A stretch of DNA of 64,000 nt from Pseudonocardia sp. T1-2H (lineage in GTDB: Bacteria; Actinomycetota; Actinomycetes; Mycobacteriales; Pseudonocardiaceae). Shown in pieces: positions 49,577 through 58,862 of the stretch (position 1 is the first letter of the stretch; each line of letters opens with the position of its first letter). The notes under the pieces are model-generated. The model saw only the letters and a program-made list of their open reading frames with translations, was not told the origin of the DNA and did not search any database. The stretch spans positions 2,170,001 to 2,234,000 of the forward strand of contig NZ_JBBPCL010000001.1 in the NCBI RefSeq assembly GCF_038039215.1. Reading direction: 5' to 3'. Made by a program: the position numbers and the translations under genes.

Positions 49577-51894
49577 GGGACACCTCTCGAGGAGTCGGCG
49601 GCGATCACGAGTTGCCCCAGCGCGATGCCGCCGTCGTTGGGCGGCACCACGCGGTGGCGGAGAACGGTGAACCCGTCGCGGCGCAGGGCCCGGCAGACGC
49701 CGGCCAGCAGGGTCGGGTTCTGGAACACCCCGCCGCTCAGCGCCACCGTGGACAGGCCGGTGGCCGCATGGGCGGTCGCGGCGACGCCGGCGACCAGGTC
49801 GACGACGGCGGCGTGGAAGCGGGCGCTGACGACGGCGCGCGGCACCCCGGCCCGGACGTCGGCGGCCACGGCCCGGACCACCGGGGCGGGGTCCATCGCC
49901 TCGCCGAACCGGTAGCCGCCGGAGGCGGGGACCCCGCGGCCGGCCCCTTCGAGCTCGACGGCGGCCTGCCCCTCGTGGTCGGCGACCTGGCAGACGCCGG
50001 CCAGCGCGCTGACCGCGTCGAACAGCCGGCCCATGCTCGACGTGGGGACGCAGCCGAGGCCGGTGGTCAGCTGGTGGTCGAGGACCGCGCGCTCGGCGGC
50101 GGGGCAGGCGGCGACGCACGGAAGGTCGTCGGTCCATTCGACGCCCGCGGCGCGCAGGTGGGCCAGGGCCATCCGGTAGGGGCGGCGCACGCTCACGTCC
50201 CCGCCGGGCAGCGGCACGTAGCCCAGGTGGCCGACCCGTTCGAAGCCCGCGTAGTCGGCGACCAGCACCTCGCCGCCCCACACCGCGCCGTCGGTTCCGT
50301 ACCCCGTTCCGTCGAAGGCGATCCCGATGACCGGGCGCGTCCCGTCGAGGCCGTGCTCGGCCATCACCGACGCGATGTGGGCGTGGTGGTGCTGCACCCC
50401 GGTCAGCACGCGCCCGCCCTGCTCGCGGCGCGCCCAGCCCGTGGACCGGTAGAGCGGGTGGTCGTCGGCGGCGAGGTGGGTGGGGGCGACGCCGGTGAGC
50501 ATCCGCAGGTGCTCCTGGGTGGCGCCGAACGCGTCGAGGGTCCGCAGGTCGTCCATGTCGCCGACGTGCTGGGAGAGCCAGGCGTAGCGGCCCGCGCCGA
50601 CCGCGCAGGTGTTCTTCAGGTCGGCCCCGACGGCCAGGGTCGGGGGGATCGCCACGGGCAGGGCCACCGGCAGCGGCGCGTACCCGCGGGAGCGGCGGAT
50701 CGGCAGCTCCTCGCCGTCGACGACGCGGGCCACCGAGTCGTCGCAGGGGACGCGGATGGGCCGGTCGTGGCGCAGCCAGGCGTCGGCCAGCCCGGCCAGG
50801 CGCACCAGCGCGTCCGCGTCGTCGGTGACGATGGGCTCGCCCGCGAGGTTGCCCGAGGTCATCACCAGCGCCCGTGGGCCCGGCTCGTCGCCCGGCAGGC
50901 CCAGCAGCAGCGTGTGCACCGGCGTGTAGGGCAGCAGCAGGCCGAGGTCCGGGTTGCCGGGGGAGACCGACGGCGCGGACCGGGCCTCGGGCCGGCGCTC
51001 GACGAGGACGACGGGACGCCGCGGGCCGGCGAGCAGCGCGGCGTCGAGATCGTCGAGGACGGCCAGCTCCCGGGCGGTGGCCAGGTCCGGCACCATCACC
51101 GCGAACGGCTTGGCGCCGCGCGCCTTCCTGCGGCGCAGGGTGGCCACGGCGTCCTCGTTCGTGGCGTCGCAGGCCAGGTGGTACCCGCCGAGGCCCTTGA
51201 CCGCGACGACCGCGCCGGCGGTGAGCAGCCCGCGGGCCCCGGCCAGCGCGGCCTCGCCGTGGGGCCGGTCCCGGCCCGCGACGAGCTCCAGCCGCGGCCC
51301 GCAGCCGGGACACGCGATGGGCTGGGCGTGGAACCGGCGGTCGGCCGGATCGGCGTATTCCCGGGCGCAGTCCACGCACATCGGGAAGCCGGCCATGGTC
51401 GTGGCCGGCCGGTCGTAGGGCAGGTCGGTGATGATCGTGAAGCGCGGCCCGCAGTTCGTGCAGGTGATGAAGGGGTGCCGGTACCGCCGGTCGCCGGGGT
51501 CGGCGAGCTCGCGCAGGCAGTCGTCGCAGGTCGCGACGTCGGCGGAGGCGAGGGTGCGACCGCCGGCGACACGTTGCGATTCGGCGATCCGGAACCCGGT
51601 GCCGCCCGTCGGGGCCACGGCGGCGGACTCGACCCGTTCGACCACCGCGAGGGGCGGGGCGTCCCGGGTCAGGGCCGCGCCGAGCGCCGCCACGGCCTCC
51701 GGGGCGCCCTCGGCCTCGACCACGACGCCGGCCGAGTCGTTGGCGACCGTCCCGGTGAGCCCGAGCGCTGTCGCGGTGGCGTGCACGAAGGGCCGGAAGC
51801 CCACGCCCTGCACCAGTCCCACGACCCGGTACCGGCACCGGACGCGGGCGGGGGTCGCGGGGGCCGGGGTGGTCGAGGCGCGGGCGAGGGTCAC
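49567..51894 (-). CDS. hypF: carbamoyltransferase HypF
   Basis: 775 residues. The acylphosphatase-like domain has [10 protein letters not shown]. Two zinc-finger blocks ([18 protein letters not shown] with [26 protein letters not shown] with CPGCGPRL) follow, then YrdC-like and Kae1-like domains with [14 protein letters not shown]. It supplies the carbamoyl group for CN ligands to HypE. GTG start overlaps the hypC stop (GTGA). Confidence 0.94.
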   Translation of the reverse strand: MTLARASTTPAPATPARVRCRYRVVGLVQGVGFRPFVHATATALGLTGTVANDSAGVVVEAEGAPEAVAALGAALTRDAPPLAVVERVESAAVAPTGGTGFRIAESQRVAGGRTLASADVATCDDCLRELADPGDRRYRHPFITCTNCGPRFTIITDLPYDRPATTMAGFPMCVDCAREYADPADRRFHAQPIACPGCGPRLELVAGRDRPHGEAALAGARGLLTAGAVVAVKGLGGYHLACDATNEDAVATLRRRKARGAKPFAVMVPDLATARELAVLDDLDAALLAGPRRPVVLVERRPEARSAPSVSPGNPDLGLLLPYTPVHTLLLGLPGDEPGPRALVMTSGNLAGEPIVTDDADALVRLAGLADAWLRHDRPIRVPCDDSVARVVDGEELPIRRSRGYAPLPVALPVAIPPTLAVGADLKNTCAVGAGRYAWLSQHVGDMDDLRTLDAFGATQEHLRMLTGVAPTHLAADDHPLYRSTGWARREQGGRVLTGVQHHHAHIASVMAEHGLDGTRPVIGIAFDGTGYGTDGAVWGGEVLVADYAGFERVGHLGYVPLPGGDVSVRRPYRMALAHLRAAGVEWTDDLPCVAACPAAERAVLDHQLTTGLGCVPTSSMGRLFDAVSALAGVCQVADHEGQAAVELEGAGRGVPASGGYRFGEAMDPAPVVRAVAADVRAGVPRAVVSARFHAAVVDLVAGVAATAHAATGLSTVALSGGVFQNPTLLAGVCRALRRDGFTVLRHRVVPPNDGGIALGQLVIAADSSRGVPCA

Positions 51895-52160
51895 GGCGGA
51901 CCCTCCGGTCCGACTTCCTCCCGCGGGCGCCCCATCAGCTCCAGGCCGGTCATCGCCCGCTCGGCCCCGGCCGCGTCGACCCGCTCGACGGCGAACCCCA
52001 TGTGGATGAGCACCCAGTCACCGACGGCGAGCGCCTGGTCCTCGTCCGCCAGCATGCCGATGTTCACCTTGCGGTGGGCGCCCTCGACGTCGACGAGGAC
52101 GAGCTGGCCGCCGTAGCCCTCGACGTGCCCGACGACCCGGCCCGGGATCCCGAGGCACAT
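51891..52160 (-). CDS. hypC: HypC-family chaperone (first copy)
   Basis: 89 residues with MCLGIPGRVVG (Cys2) and GDWVLIHMGFAVERVDAAGA. Two HypC proteins in one operon may serve separate steps or HypD-bound and large-subunit-bound states. It begins 1 bp after the protease stop. Confidence 0.9.
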   Translation of the reverse strand: MCLGIPGRVVGHVEGYGGQLVLVDVEGAHRKVNIGMLADEDQALAVGDWVLIHMGFAVERVDAAGAERAMTGLELMGRPREEVGPEGPP

Positions 52161-52161
52161 C

Positions 52162-52695
52162 TCAGGCCTCCGACCGTGGCGTGGTGCCCGCCGGACGGGG
52201 TGTCGGCAGGTCCGCCACGAGGCGCTCGACCCGCTCCTCCACCTCGGCGACCGCCCCCGCTACCGCCCTGCTGACGACCGGGGTCAGCCCGATCCCCGGG
52301 CCGACGTCGAGCGGCCGGCAGCCGACGACGATCGTCGGCGGCAGCTGCCCGCCCAGCGAACCCAGGCTCGCGAGCACGGCGACCGGGCTCATGGCGTGGG
52401 CGTCGAACGGGGCATCCCCGATGTCGTCGGGGCCCACCTGCAGCACCGTCAGCTCGCCGGGCTCGCCCGCGCCGGGCAGCGCGTCGACGAGGACGAGCGC
52501 GTCGACGCCGTCGAGCAGGTCGAAGGCCAGGTGCATCCCGCGGATGCCGTAGTCGACGACGCGCACAGCGGGGTGCCGGGGGCGCCCGAGGAGCCGCCCG
52601 GCCACCGCGGGCCCGAACCCGTCGTCCTGGCAGAAGATGTTCCCGATCCCGGCGACCAGGATCCGCGGTTCCACCGTGCCCGTCCCGTCCCGCAT
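52162..52695 (-). CDS. [NiFe]-hydrogenase maturation endopeptidase (HupD/HybD family)
   Basis: 177 residues. ILVAGIGNIFCQDDGFGPAV matches the GxGN...DDGFG signature and RVVDYGIRGMHLAFDLLDGV the central metal-binding Asp region. It clips the C-terminal peptide of the large subunit after the DPCLPCGVH motif once Ni is in. ATG directly abuts the stop of the 51-residue gene upstream. Confidence 0.9.
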   Translation of the reverse strand: MRDGTGTVEPRILVAGIGNIFCQDDGFGPAVAGRLLGRPRHPAVRVVDYGIRGMHLAFDLLDGVDALVLVDALPGAGEPGELTVLQVGPDDIGDAPFDAHAMSPVAVLASLGSLGGQLPPTIVVGCRPLDVGPGIGLTPVVSRAVAGAVAEVEERVERLVADLPTPRPAGTTPRSEA

Positions 52696-52851
52696 CTAGC
52701 CGCCTTCGCCCTGCTCGTGCGGGTCACGGCTCTTGGCCTCCCCGCGGCCCGTCCCGGCCCGGTGGGCCGGGCCCACCGACGCCTCGCCGGGCTCGTCCTC
52801 GGCACCCTCGGCCGCCGGATCGGCGGTCCTGGGATCGTTCGGTGTACTCAT
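52696..52851 (-). CDS. 51-residue hydrophilic protein in the hydrogenase operon
   Basis: ATG at 52849-52851, TAG at 52696-52698, preceded by GGGAAAGAGATG-like spacing. Starts MSTPNDPRTADPAAEGAEDE and ends SRDPHEQGEGG. Acidic, probably disordered. Its stop directly abuts the protease ATG, and the composition is not that of a random frame. Function unknown. Confidence 0.6.
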   Translation of the reverse strand: MSTPNDPRTADPAAEGAEDEPGEASVGPAHRAGTGRGEAKSRDPHEQGEGG

Positions 52852-52912
52852 CTCTTTCCCCTCTGCTCCTCCTCGTCGCGCTGCACCCGGCGGGGTGACT
52901 GGTGGCCGGGCG

Positions 52913-53140
52913 TCAGCGGTCGCCGGTCGGCAGCTCGGGCGCTTCCGGGTCGTTCGCCGACTGCGGGTCGACCGAGTCGTCGCTGTCCTCGTCCGACTGG
53001 CCCGCCGGCCGGTCGACCGGGCCGCCCGCCGGCTCGTCCGAGCCGGTGTCCCGCGAGCCGGGGGCTCCGCGCTCGCTCTGGGGTTCCTCCGACAGGTGTC
53101 CGCCCGCCGGTCGGCTCTCGTCCACCGCGTCGTTGTCCAC
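52913..53140 (-). CDS. 75-residue acidic protein in the hydrogenase operon
   Basis: GTG start with GAGGAGGACAC upstream. Sequence includes DEPAGGPVDRPAGQSDEDSD; strongly acidic, no hydrophobic core, likely disordered. Lies between the DUF6893 and 51-residue genes. No known family. Confidence 0.55.
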   Translation of the reverse strand: MDNDAVDESRPAGGHLSEEPQSERGAPGSRDTGSDEPAGGPVDRPAGQSDEDSDDSVDPQSANDPEAPELPTGDR

Positions 53141-53175
53141 TGTGTCCTCCTCGGTGAGTGGGTTCGGGCAGTGCG

Positions 53176-53295
53176 CTACATCCGGCGAATCTCGAGGTAG
53201 CGCTTGACGTCCGGGATCGAGCGCACGCCGAGCACGACCGCGCCCGCCAGGGCGGCCGCCATCACCACCGTGGTCAGCACTCCGAGCGTTCTCAT
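53176..53295 (-). CDS. DUF6893 family small membrane protein
   Basis: 39 residues: an N-terminal membrane helix (VLTTVVMAAALAGAVVLGVR) and the tail SIPDVKRYLEIRRM, the DUF6893 pattern. ATG overlaps the upstream stop (ATGA). It may anchor the hydrogenase complex or its partner to the membrane (inference). Confidence 0.78.
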   Translation of the reverse strand: MRTLGVLTTVVMAAALAGAVVLGVRSIPDVKRYLEIRRM

Positions 53296-54640
53296 GGCGC
53301 GGTCTCCTCTTCTCGGTCGGGATCTGCGGCCCCGAGGGGTTCGAGCTCGTCGGGGGCGAAGTACAGGTAGCGGCCGTACCAGTCGTGCAGCTCCGCGGCG
53401 GGATCGTCGAGCAGGGTGACGGCCACGTGGGTCTCGCCGTCGAGGTCGACGTGGACGCCGCTGACCCGGGCCTCCCGGTCGGCGAAGAACAGGTCCTGGG
53501 CGTCGGCCCGCCGGGAGGGGTGCAACCGGACCAGGCTGCCCCGGGCGACCGGCACGCCGGCGACGACGACGCTGTCGGTCTCGGGGGTGACGTCGGCGGC
53601 GGCCTCGGCCGCCCACCAGTCGTCGCCGGTCAGGGTGGACGTGCCGGCGCGGGGGTCGCGCAGGATGCCGTGCAGGCCCTGCATCTCCTGCGGGGTCATC
53701 TGCTCGCAGCGGTCGATGATGGCCGCGGCGTGCGGGTCGGTGGCCCGGGCCTGCGCCTTCTCCTCGTCGGTCAAGGTCATCACCCGCAAGGTCAGGATCT
53801 CGTCGATCTCGCACGAGTCGAACAGCTCCCCGGCGCTCTGCGGCGCCACCTCGGGGTGGTCGTAGAGGATGATCGGCAGCCCGAGCACCACGTCGGTCTG
53901 CCCGGGCGCGCCGGCCAGCACGGGCCAGCAGCGCCGCTGCGTACACCGGCGGGCGGCCGCGGTGGCGTGCTCGGGCGGGTCGATGACGGAGAGGAACGCC
54001 GCGTCCTGCGCGGTGAGGAGCAGGTGCGTCCCGATGAACGAGCGGCCGATCGCCTCGCCGGAGTCCCGCGCGCCGTCCGCGGTGTTGTCGACCGCGGCCG
54101 TGAGCCGGACGAGACCGTCGTCGGCTTCGGCCGAGACCCGCAGCGTCGCGGTGAGCGGGCGGCGTCGGCGGACGACCCGGCCCGCCACCGTGCCCGCGGC
54201 GTCGAGCAGGCTCTCCCGATCCTCGCCGCCGTCGATCCCGACCGGCACCGTGACGCCCGCGGAGAGTTCGGCGAGGGTGAACGGGCCGAACCCGACCTCG
54301 TGCTCGACCGCCTCGTCCCAGCTCAACCAGCTCGTCCCGTCGACCACGAGCTCGCGGACCGGGGTGAACCGGCCGTCGGCGCCGGCCTGCTCGACACCGC
54401 GTGCCTGCAGCTGCAGGCACCGCACCGCGACCTGCACCGAGGCGCCCGGCCCGGGGAGAGCAGCGTCTGCATCGCCAGGCCCGATTCCTCGCCCAGCCCC
54501 GCGGCGGCCGCCCCCTCGGGGGCGAGCACCCCGAACTGCCAGCGCACCTGGTTCTTGCCCGACGTCGCGCGGTAGGGGTAGAGGAGGTAGCCCTCGTAGA
54601 GCACGGCGTCCGCCACGAGCCGGGCCTGGTCCACGGTCAT
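53292..54640 (-). CDS. hydrogenase-operon protein of unknown function (apparent frameshift)
   Basis: About 449 residues when joined. The N-terminal part (MTVDQARLVADAVLYEGYLL, then NQVRWQFGVLAPEGAAAAGL) overlaps the DUF6084 stop (ATGA). The rest (RCLQLQARGVEQAGADGRFT onward to FAPDELEPLGAAD) is in another frame. One missing base in CCCGGCCCGGGG at about 54445-54455 explains the switch. Proteins of this kind recur in actinobacterial uptake-hydrogenase operons. There is no membrane segment and no catalytic motif I recognise. Confidence 0.7.
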
Positions 54641-55278
54641 CGCGCCGCCTCCTCCGCCTCGGCCAGCAGCTGCCCCAGCGCCGCCTCCCAGGTGGTGAGC
54701 CCGCGGGTGGACTTGTACCGCGAGAGCGCGTCGAGCGTGTCGCGGTCGAGCCGCACCCAGCCGGAGCCCGGGAAGTACAGGTCCATCAGCTCGCGCCACA
54801 CCGCCACCGGCATCTCGTGGCGGGCCTCGCGGTCCCACGGGATCTGGGTGACGGAGAACCCCGTCTCGCCCCGGGCGAACACGGTTCCGCTGAACAGCAG
54901 TTCCAACGGAACGCTGCCGTTGCGCAGCGCGTGCAGGTACTTCGCGCCGGCCACGTCGAAGTCGTAGGTGCAAGGCAATACCAGGTCGACGTCGGTCGAG
55001 CCGCTGAAGCCCGGGACCACGGCGGTGGCGTGCATCCACAGGAACGGTTTGAGGGTGTCCGCCCAGCGGTTGCGCGGCCCGAACAGGTCGAGCAGCCCCT
55101 GCTCCTCGGCCGGCCCGTAGGGGCGGCGGTGCGCGTCGATGCGGACCTGGGCCCGCAGCACCAGGGCGTGCACCGGCTCGCCGGAGGTCTCCTCGATCCG
55201 GAGCTTGGCCACCAGGTTCGGTGCGGCGCTGTAGGGCTCGGCGACGACGTCGAGGACGGTGAACTCGAGCTCCGTCAC
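54637..55278 (-). CDS. DUF6084 family protein
   Basis: 213 residues: LEFTVLDVVAEPYSAAPNLV, then HALVLRAQVRIDAHRRPY and IPWDREARHEMPVAVWRELM are typical of DUF6084, a beta-rich family tied to hydrogenase operons. GTG start overlaps the DUF5947 stop. Role unknown. Confidence 0.8.
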   Translation of the reverse strand: MTELEFTVLDVVAEPYSAAPNLVAKLRIEETSGEPVHALVLRAQVRIDAHRRPYGPAEEQGLLDLFGPRNRWADTLKPFLWMHATAVVPGFSGSTDVDLVLPCTYDFDVAGAKYLHALRNGSVPLELLFSGTVFARGETGFSVTQIPWDREARHEMPVAVWRELMDLYFPGSGWVRLDRDTLDALSRYKSTRGLTTWEAALGQLLAEAEEAAR

Positions 55279-55940
55279 GGCCGGGCCCCGGGTGGCGCGG
55301 GCCGGCTGCGGGAGGCCGCGGTCGCGAAGAACCGGTCGATCAGGGCCCGGGCGTCCTGCCCGCCGTCGAAGCCGCGCCACACCTGCCGCAGCCCGCCCAC
55401 CAGCTCGTAGCAGGCGTCGATCGGGACCAGGAAGCACTCGAAGTCGGTTCGCCCCCCGTCCGGGCCGCGGACGATGATCGCCTCGACGTCGGGGGCGAGC
55501 GCGCGCAGCTGCGGGTTGGCCGCGACGACGTCGTCCCAGGCGCCCATCGGCAGTTCGGACTCGGCCGCGCCCGCCGGCCCGGGGTAGAAGGCGACCGTGC
55601 GGTCCAGCACCGAGTTGCGGAAGAAGAACGCCAGCCCGACGGGGATCTCCAGGGCATCCCACAGCGGCCGCTCGAGGCGGAAGTCCGGGAAGGAGAGGAA
55701 CCGGTCGGGAACCGACCGGTAGCGGAGCTCCGCGTGCTCGTCGGTGAAGAGCAGGTAGCACGCCCGGCAGGTGCACAACAGGCTCCGGGCGGCGACGTTG
55801 ACGACGTGGACGTGGACGTCGCCGATCGCCTCGGCGCACATCTCGCAGCGCCCGCCGTCGACCGGCGGCGGTCGGCGGGCCCGGATCCGCCCGAGGACCG
55901 CGATCGGGGAGCCCCCGGCCCGGGGCGCGGGTCCGGTCAC
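55275..55940 (-). CDS. DUF5947 family protein
   Basis: 221 residues. An N-terminal Cys cluster (CEMCAEAIGDVHVHVV, then LLCTCRACYLLF) suggests a zinc or Fe-S site. The remainder has DFECFLVPIDACYELVGGLR, characteristic of DUF5947. It lies directly after the NifU/Rieske-like gene. GTG start at 55940. It may help electron transfer or assembly. Confidence 0.8.
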   Translation of the reverse strand: MTGPAPRAGGSPIAVLGRIRARRPPPVDGGRCEMCAEAIGDVHVHVVNVAARSLLCTCRACYLLFTDEHAELRYRSVPDRFLSFPDFRLERPLWDALEIPVGLAFFFRNSVLDRTVAFYPGPAGAAESELPMGAWDDVVAANPQLRALAPDVEAIIVRGPDGGRTDFECFLVPIDACYELVGGLRQVWRGFDGGQDARALIDRFFATAASRSRPAPPGARP

Positions 55941-55974
55941 GATGCCGCCTCCGCGGGAAAGAGCACGTCGGTGG

Positions 55975-56963
55975 TCATGCGCGCACCGGCCCCGGGGTCG
56001 GCAGCGCGAGGGACACCACGTCGTCGCGCACCAGCAGGGGCAGCGGTTCCAGGTGGCGGTCGCCGTCGAGGGCCGCGCCCGCGCGCCGGACGTCGAAGTG
56101 CGTCCGGCAGGTGGGGCACCGCAGCACGGCCTCGCCGACCGCACCGCCGAGGCGGCGGGCCAGCGCCGTTCCCCCAGGCCGCCGGTGCAGACGGGACACC
56201 CGTCGCGGTAGGCGAACAGGTCCGGGCCCACCCGGGCGACGACCACGGGCGCGCCCGCCACGACGAGTCCCCGCACCTCGCCGTCCGCGACGTCGGCCGG
56301 CTCGGGCACCGGGTACCAGGCGGAGCCGCCCGCCCGGCCGTCGGCCTCGGCGGCGTCGAGCTCGTCGAGCCGCACCCGCAGGGCGCTGACGGGGATGACC
56401 GGGCCGATGGCGTCCTGGCCGCCCCCGGTGTCGACCTCGATCCCCGTGATCTCGGGGGCCGCGGCCTCCACCGCCCCCTCGACGGCGAGCTTCAGGGTGA
56501 CCGACGACGACGCGCAGCCGTCACAGCTGCCGAGCAACCGGAGCCGGACCACGCCCGCGTCGGTGACGCCGAGCAGCTCGACGTCGCCCCCGTGCGTGCC
56601 CAGGTAGGGCCGGACCTCGTCGAGCGCGCGCTCGATCCGCGTCTCGACGTCGTAGGGGTGCAGCCCGTGCACCAGCAGCAGGCTGGCGACGAGATCGTCC
56701 GCGGCCAATGCGTCGAGCACCGGCCCGTCGAGGTGTCCGCAGTCGTGGACGATGTCGAGGATCCGGCCGAGCCCGGCCCCGTAGAGGTCGGCGACGAGGC
56801 GGACGAGCTCCTCGCTCCGCTCGCGGGCCATGGCCCCGTGGGCGGAGCTGGCGTCGAGCAGCATCTCGATCCGCTCGCCGGCCGCCCGCAGGTCGGACTC
56901 CGGCGTCGAGGACTCGGTGTCCACGTGGTCGGCGTCCGTCACCTGGTGCGCCGCGGGGGACAT
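55975..56963 (-). CDS. NifU-like/Rieske-like Fe-S protein of the hydrogenase operon (apparent frameshift)
   Basis: About 330 residues. A helical N-terminal region is followed by a NifU C-terminal-type domain (RPYLGTHGGDVELLGV; GSCDGCASSS with C147 and C150) and a Rieske-fold tail. The tail has GCPVCTGGLG and, after a frame switch at the C5 run 56171-56175, VLRCPTCRTHFDVRRAG. Thus four Cys replace the usual Cys2His2. Comparable proteins (HhyE/HucE) are proposed electron carriers from group 1h/2a hydrogenases to the respiratory chain. Its ATG abuts the large-subunit stop. Confidence 0.8.
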
Positions 56964-58763
56964 CTAGTCGCCCGTGACCGACTGGGTCGGCGAGTGCAGC
57001 AGGTCGAGTTTCTTCCCGTCGCCGAGGTACATGTGTACCCCGCAGGGCAGGCACGGGTCGAAGCTGCGGACCGTGCGCATGATGTCGATGCCCTTGAAGT
57101 GATCCCGGTCGTTCTCCTCGAAGAGGGGCTGGCCCTGCACCGCGTCCTCGTAGGGGCCCGGCGTGCCGTAGGAGTCCCGCGGGCTGGCGTTCCACGGGGT
57201 CGGCGGGTAGGGGTGGTAGTTCGCGATCTTGCCGTCCCTGATGACCATGTGGTGGGAGAGCACGCCGCGCACGGCCTCGGTGAAACCGCAGCCGATCCCC
57301 TCGTCGGGGACCTCGAACGTCTCCCAGGTCTTGGTGTGCCCGGCGCGGATCTCGACGAGCGCCTTCTCGGCGAAGTGCAGCGCGCAGGCCGCCGCGTAGG
57401 CCTGGAAGTAGGTCCGGGCCCGGTTGCGCTCCAGGGTGTTCGACCCGGCAGTCGGGATCTTCCACTCCAGCTCGACGGGGCCCTTCAGCGCGGTCTTCGG
57501 CAGGTTGATCTTCACGCTCCGGCCCGTCGACTGCACGTACCCGATGTCCACCAGGCCGGCCAGTGCGGTGGACCACAGCCGGGCCAGCGGGCCGCCGCCG
57601 GTGTCGAGGGCCAGGTAGTCCTTGCCGTCGTACCAGCGCGGGGACATCACCCAGCTGTACTTGTCGTCGAGGTCCCGCTTCTGCGGCACCGGGTTGGTGT
57701 GCTGGTTCCACGGGTGCCGGCTGTCAACCGGGTTGCCGAGCGGATCGTTCCTGACGAACATCTCCTGGCCCTGCCAGTCCTCGTAGTAGGAGGAACCGAG
57801 CAGGATCCGGATGCCCAGGTTGATCTCGACCAGGTCGGTGGTGACGAGCTTGCCGTCCACGACGACGCCCGGGGTGACGAACATCTTGCGTCCCCAGTCG
57901 GTCATGTCCTTGTACTCGAAGTTGCAGTACTCCGGGTCCTGGAAGGAGCCCCAGCAGCCCAGCAGGGTGCGGCGCAGGCCGACCTTCTCGTAGCCGGGCA
58001 GCGCCTCGTAGAAGAAGTCGAAGAGGTCGTCGTGCATCGGCACGACCTTCTTCATGAACTCGACATAGCGCATGAGCCGGGTCATGTAGTCGGTCATGAG
58101 CTGGATGGTGGCGACGGTCCCGACGCCGCCCGGGTACAGCGTGGAGGGGTGGACGTGGCGCCCCTCCATCAGGCAGAACATCTCCCGCGTCAGGCGACTG
58201 ACCTGCAGCGCCTCGCGGTAGAACTCGCCGGTGAAGGGGTTGAGGGAGCGCATGATGTCGCCGACGGTCCGGTAGCCGTGCTCGCCGGCGTGCGGGGCCT
58301 CGGTGCGGTTTGCCAACTCCAGCACGCCGGGGTTGGTCTCGGCGACCATCTTCTCGCAGTAGTCCACCCCGACCAGGTTCTCCTGGAAGATGTTGTGGTC
58401 GAACATGTACTCGGCCGCCTCGCCGAGGTTGACGATCCACTCGCCGAGGTGCGGCGGTTTCACCCCGTAGGCCATGTTCTGCGTGTAGCAGGAGCAGGTG
58501 GCGTGGTTGTCGCCGCAGATCCCGCAGATGCGGCTGGTGATGAAGTGCGCGTCGCGCGGGTCCTTGCCCTTCATGAAGATCGAGTAGCCGCGGAAGATCG
58601 AGGACGTGCTGTGGCACTCCACGACCTCGCGCTGCTTGAAGTCGATCTTGGTGTAGATCCCCAGGCTGCCCACGATGCGGGTGATCGGGTCCCACGCCAT
58701 GTCGACCAGCTCGCGGCCGGACGTCGTGCCGGACTGGGACGGTTTCGGGACGGTCGTCGTCAT
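56964..58763 (-). CDS. hhyL: [NiFe]-hydrogenase large subunit (group 1h-like)
   Basis: 599 residues. N-terminal Ni-binding motif RICGICGDNHATC (about 80) and C-terminal DPCLPCGVH, followed by a 22-residue tail (MYLGDGKKLDLL...) that the maturation protease should remove. It holds the NiFe(CN)2CO site and oxidises H2. The partner small subunit has the Asp-ligated cluster of the actinobacterial high-affinity type. Start ATG 58763 has no strong ribosome-binding site and lies about 100 bp after hhyS. Confidence 0.93.
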   Translation of the reverse strand: MTTTVPKPSQSGTTSGRELVDMAWDPITRIVGSLGIYTKIDFKQREVVECHSTSSIFRGYSIFMKGKDPRDAHFITSRICGICGDNHATCSCYTQNMAYGVKPPHLGEWIVNLGEAAEYMFDHNIFQENLVGVDYCEKMVAETNPGVLELANRTEAPHAGEHGYRTVGDIMRSLNPFTGEFYREALQVSRLTREMFCLMEGRHVHPSTLYPGGVGTVATIQLMTDYMTRLMRYVEFMKKVVPMHDDLFDFFYEALPGYEKVGLRRTLLGCWGSFQDPEYCNFEYKDMTDWGRKMFVTPGVVVDGKLVTTDLVEINLGIRILLGSSYYEDWQGQEMFVRNDPLGNPVDSRHPWNQHTNPVPQKRDLDDKYSWVMSPRWYDGKDYLALDTGGGPLARLWSTALAGLVDIGYVQSTGRSVKINLPKTALKGPVELEWKIPTAGSNTLERNRARTYFQAYAAACALHFAEKALVEIRAGHTKTWETFEVPDEGIGCGFTEAVRGVLSHHMVIRDGKIANYHPYPPTPWNASPRDSYGTPGPYEDAVQGQPLFEENDRDHFKGIDIMRTVRSFDPCLPCGVHMYLGDGKKLDLLHSPTQSVTGD

Positions 58764-58862
58764 GGGGTCGCCAATCTGAGCTGCCGGTGGTGGACGGCGG
58801 AACGTGCGGAGGCGCGAAGTGCGAAGAGACGAGGGGACGGGCGGGGGAGTCCCGCCCGGCTC

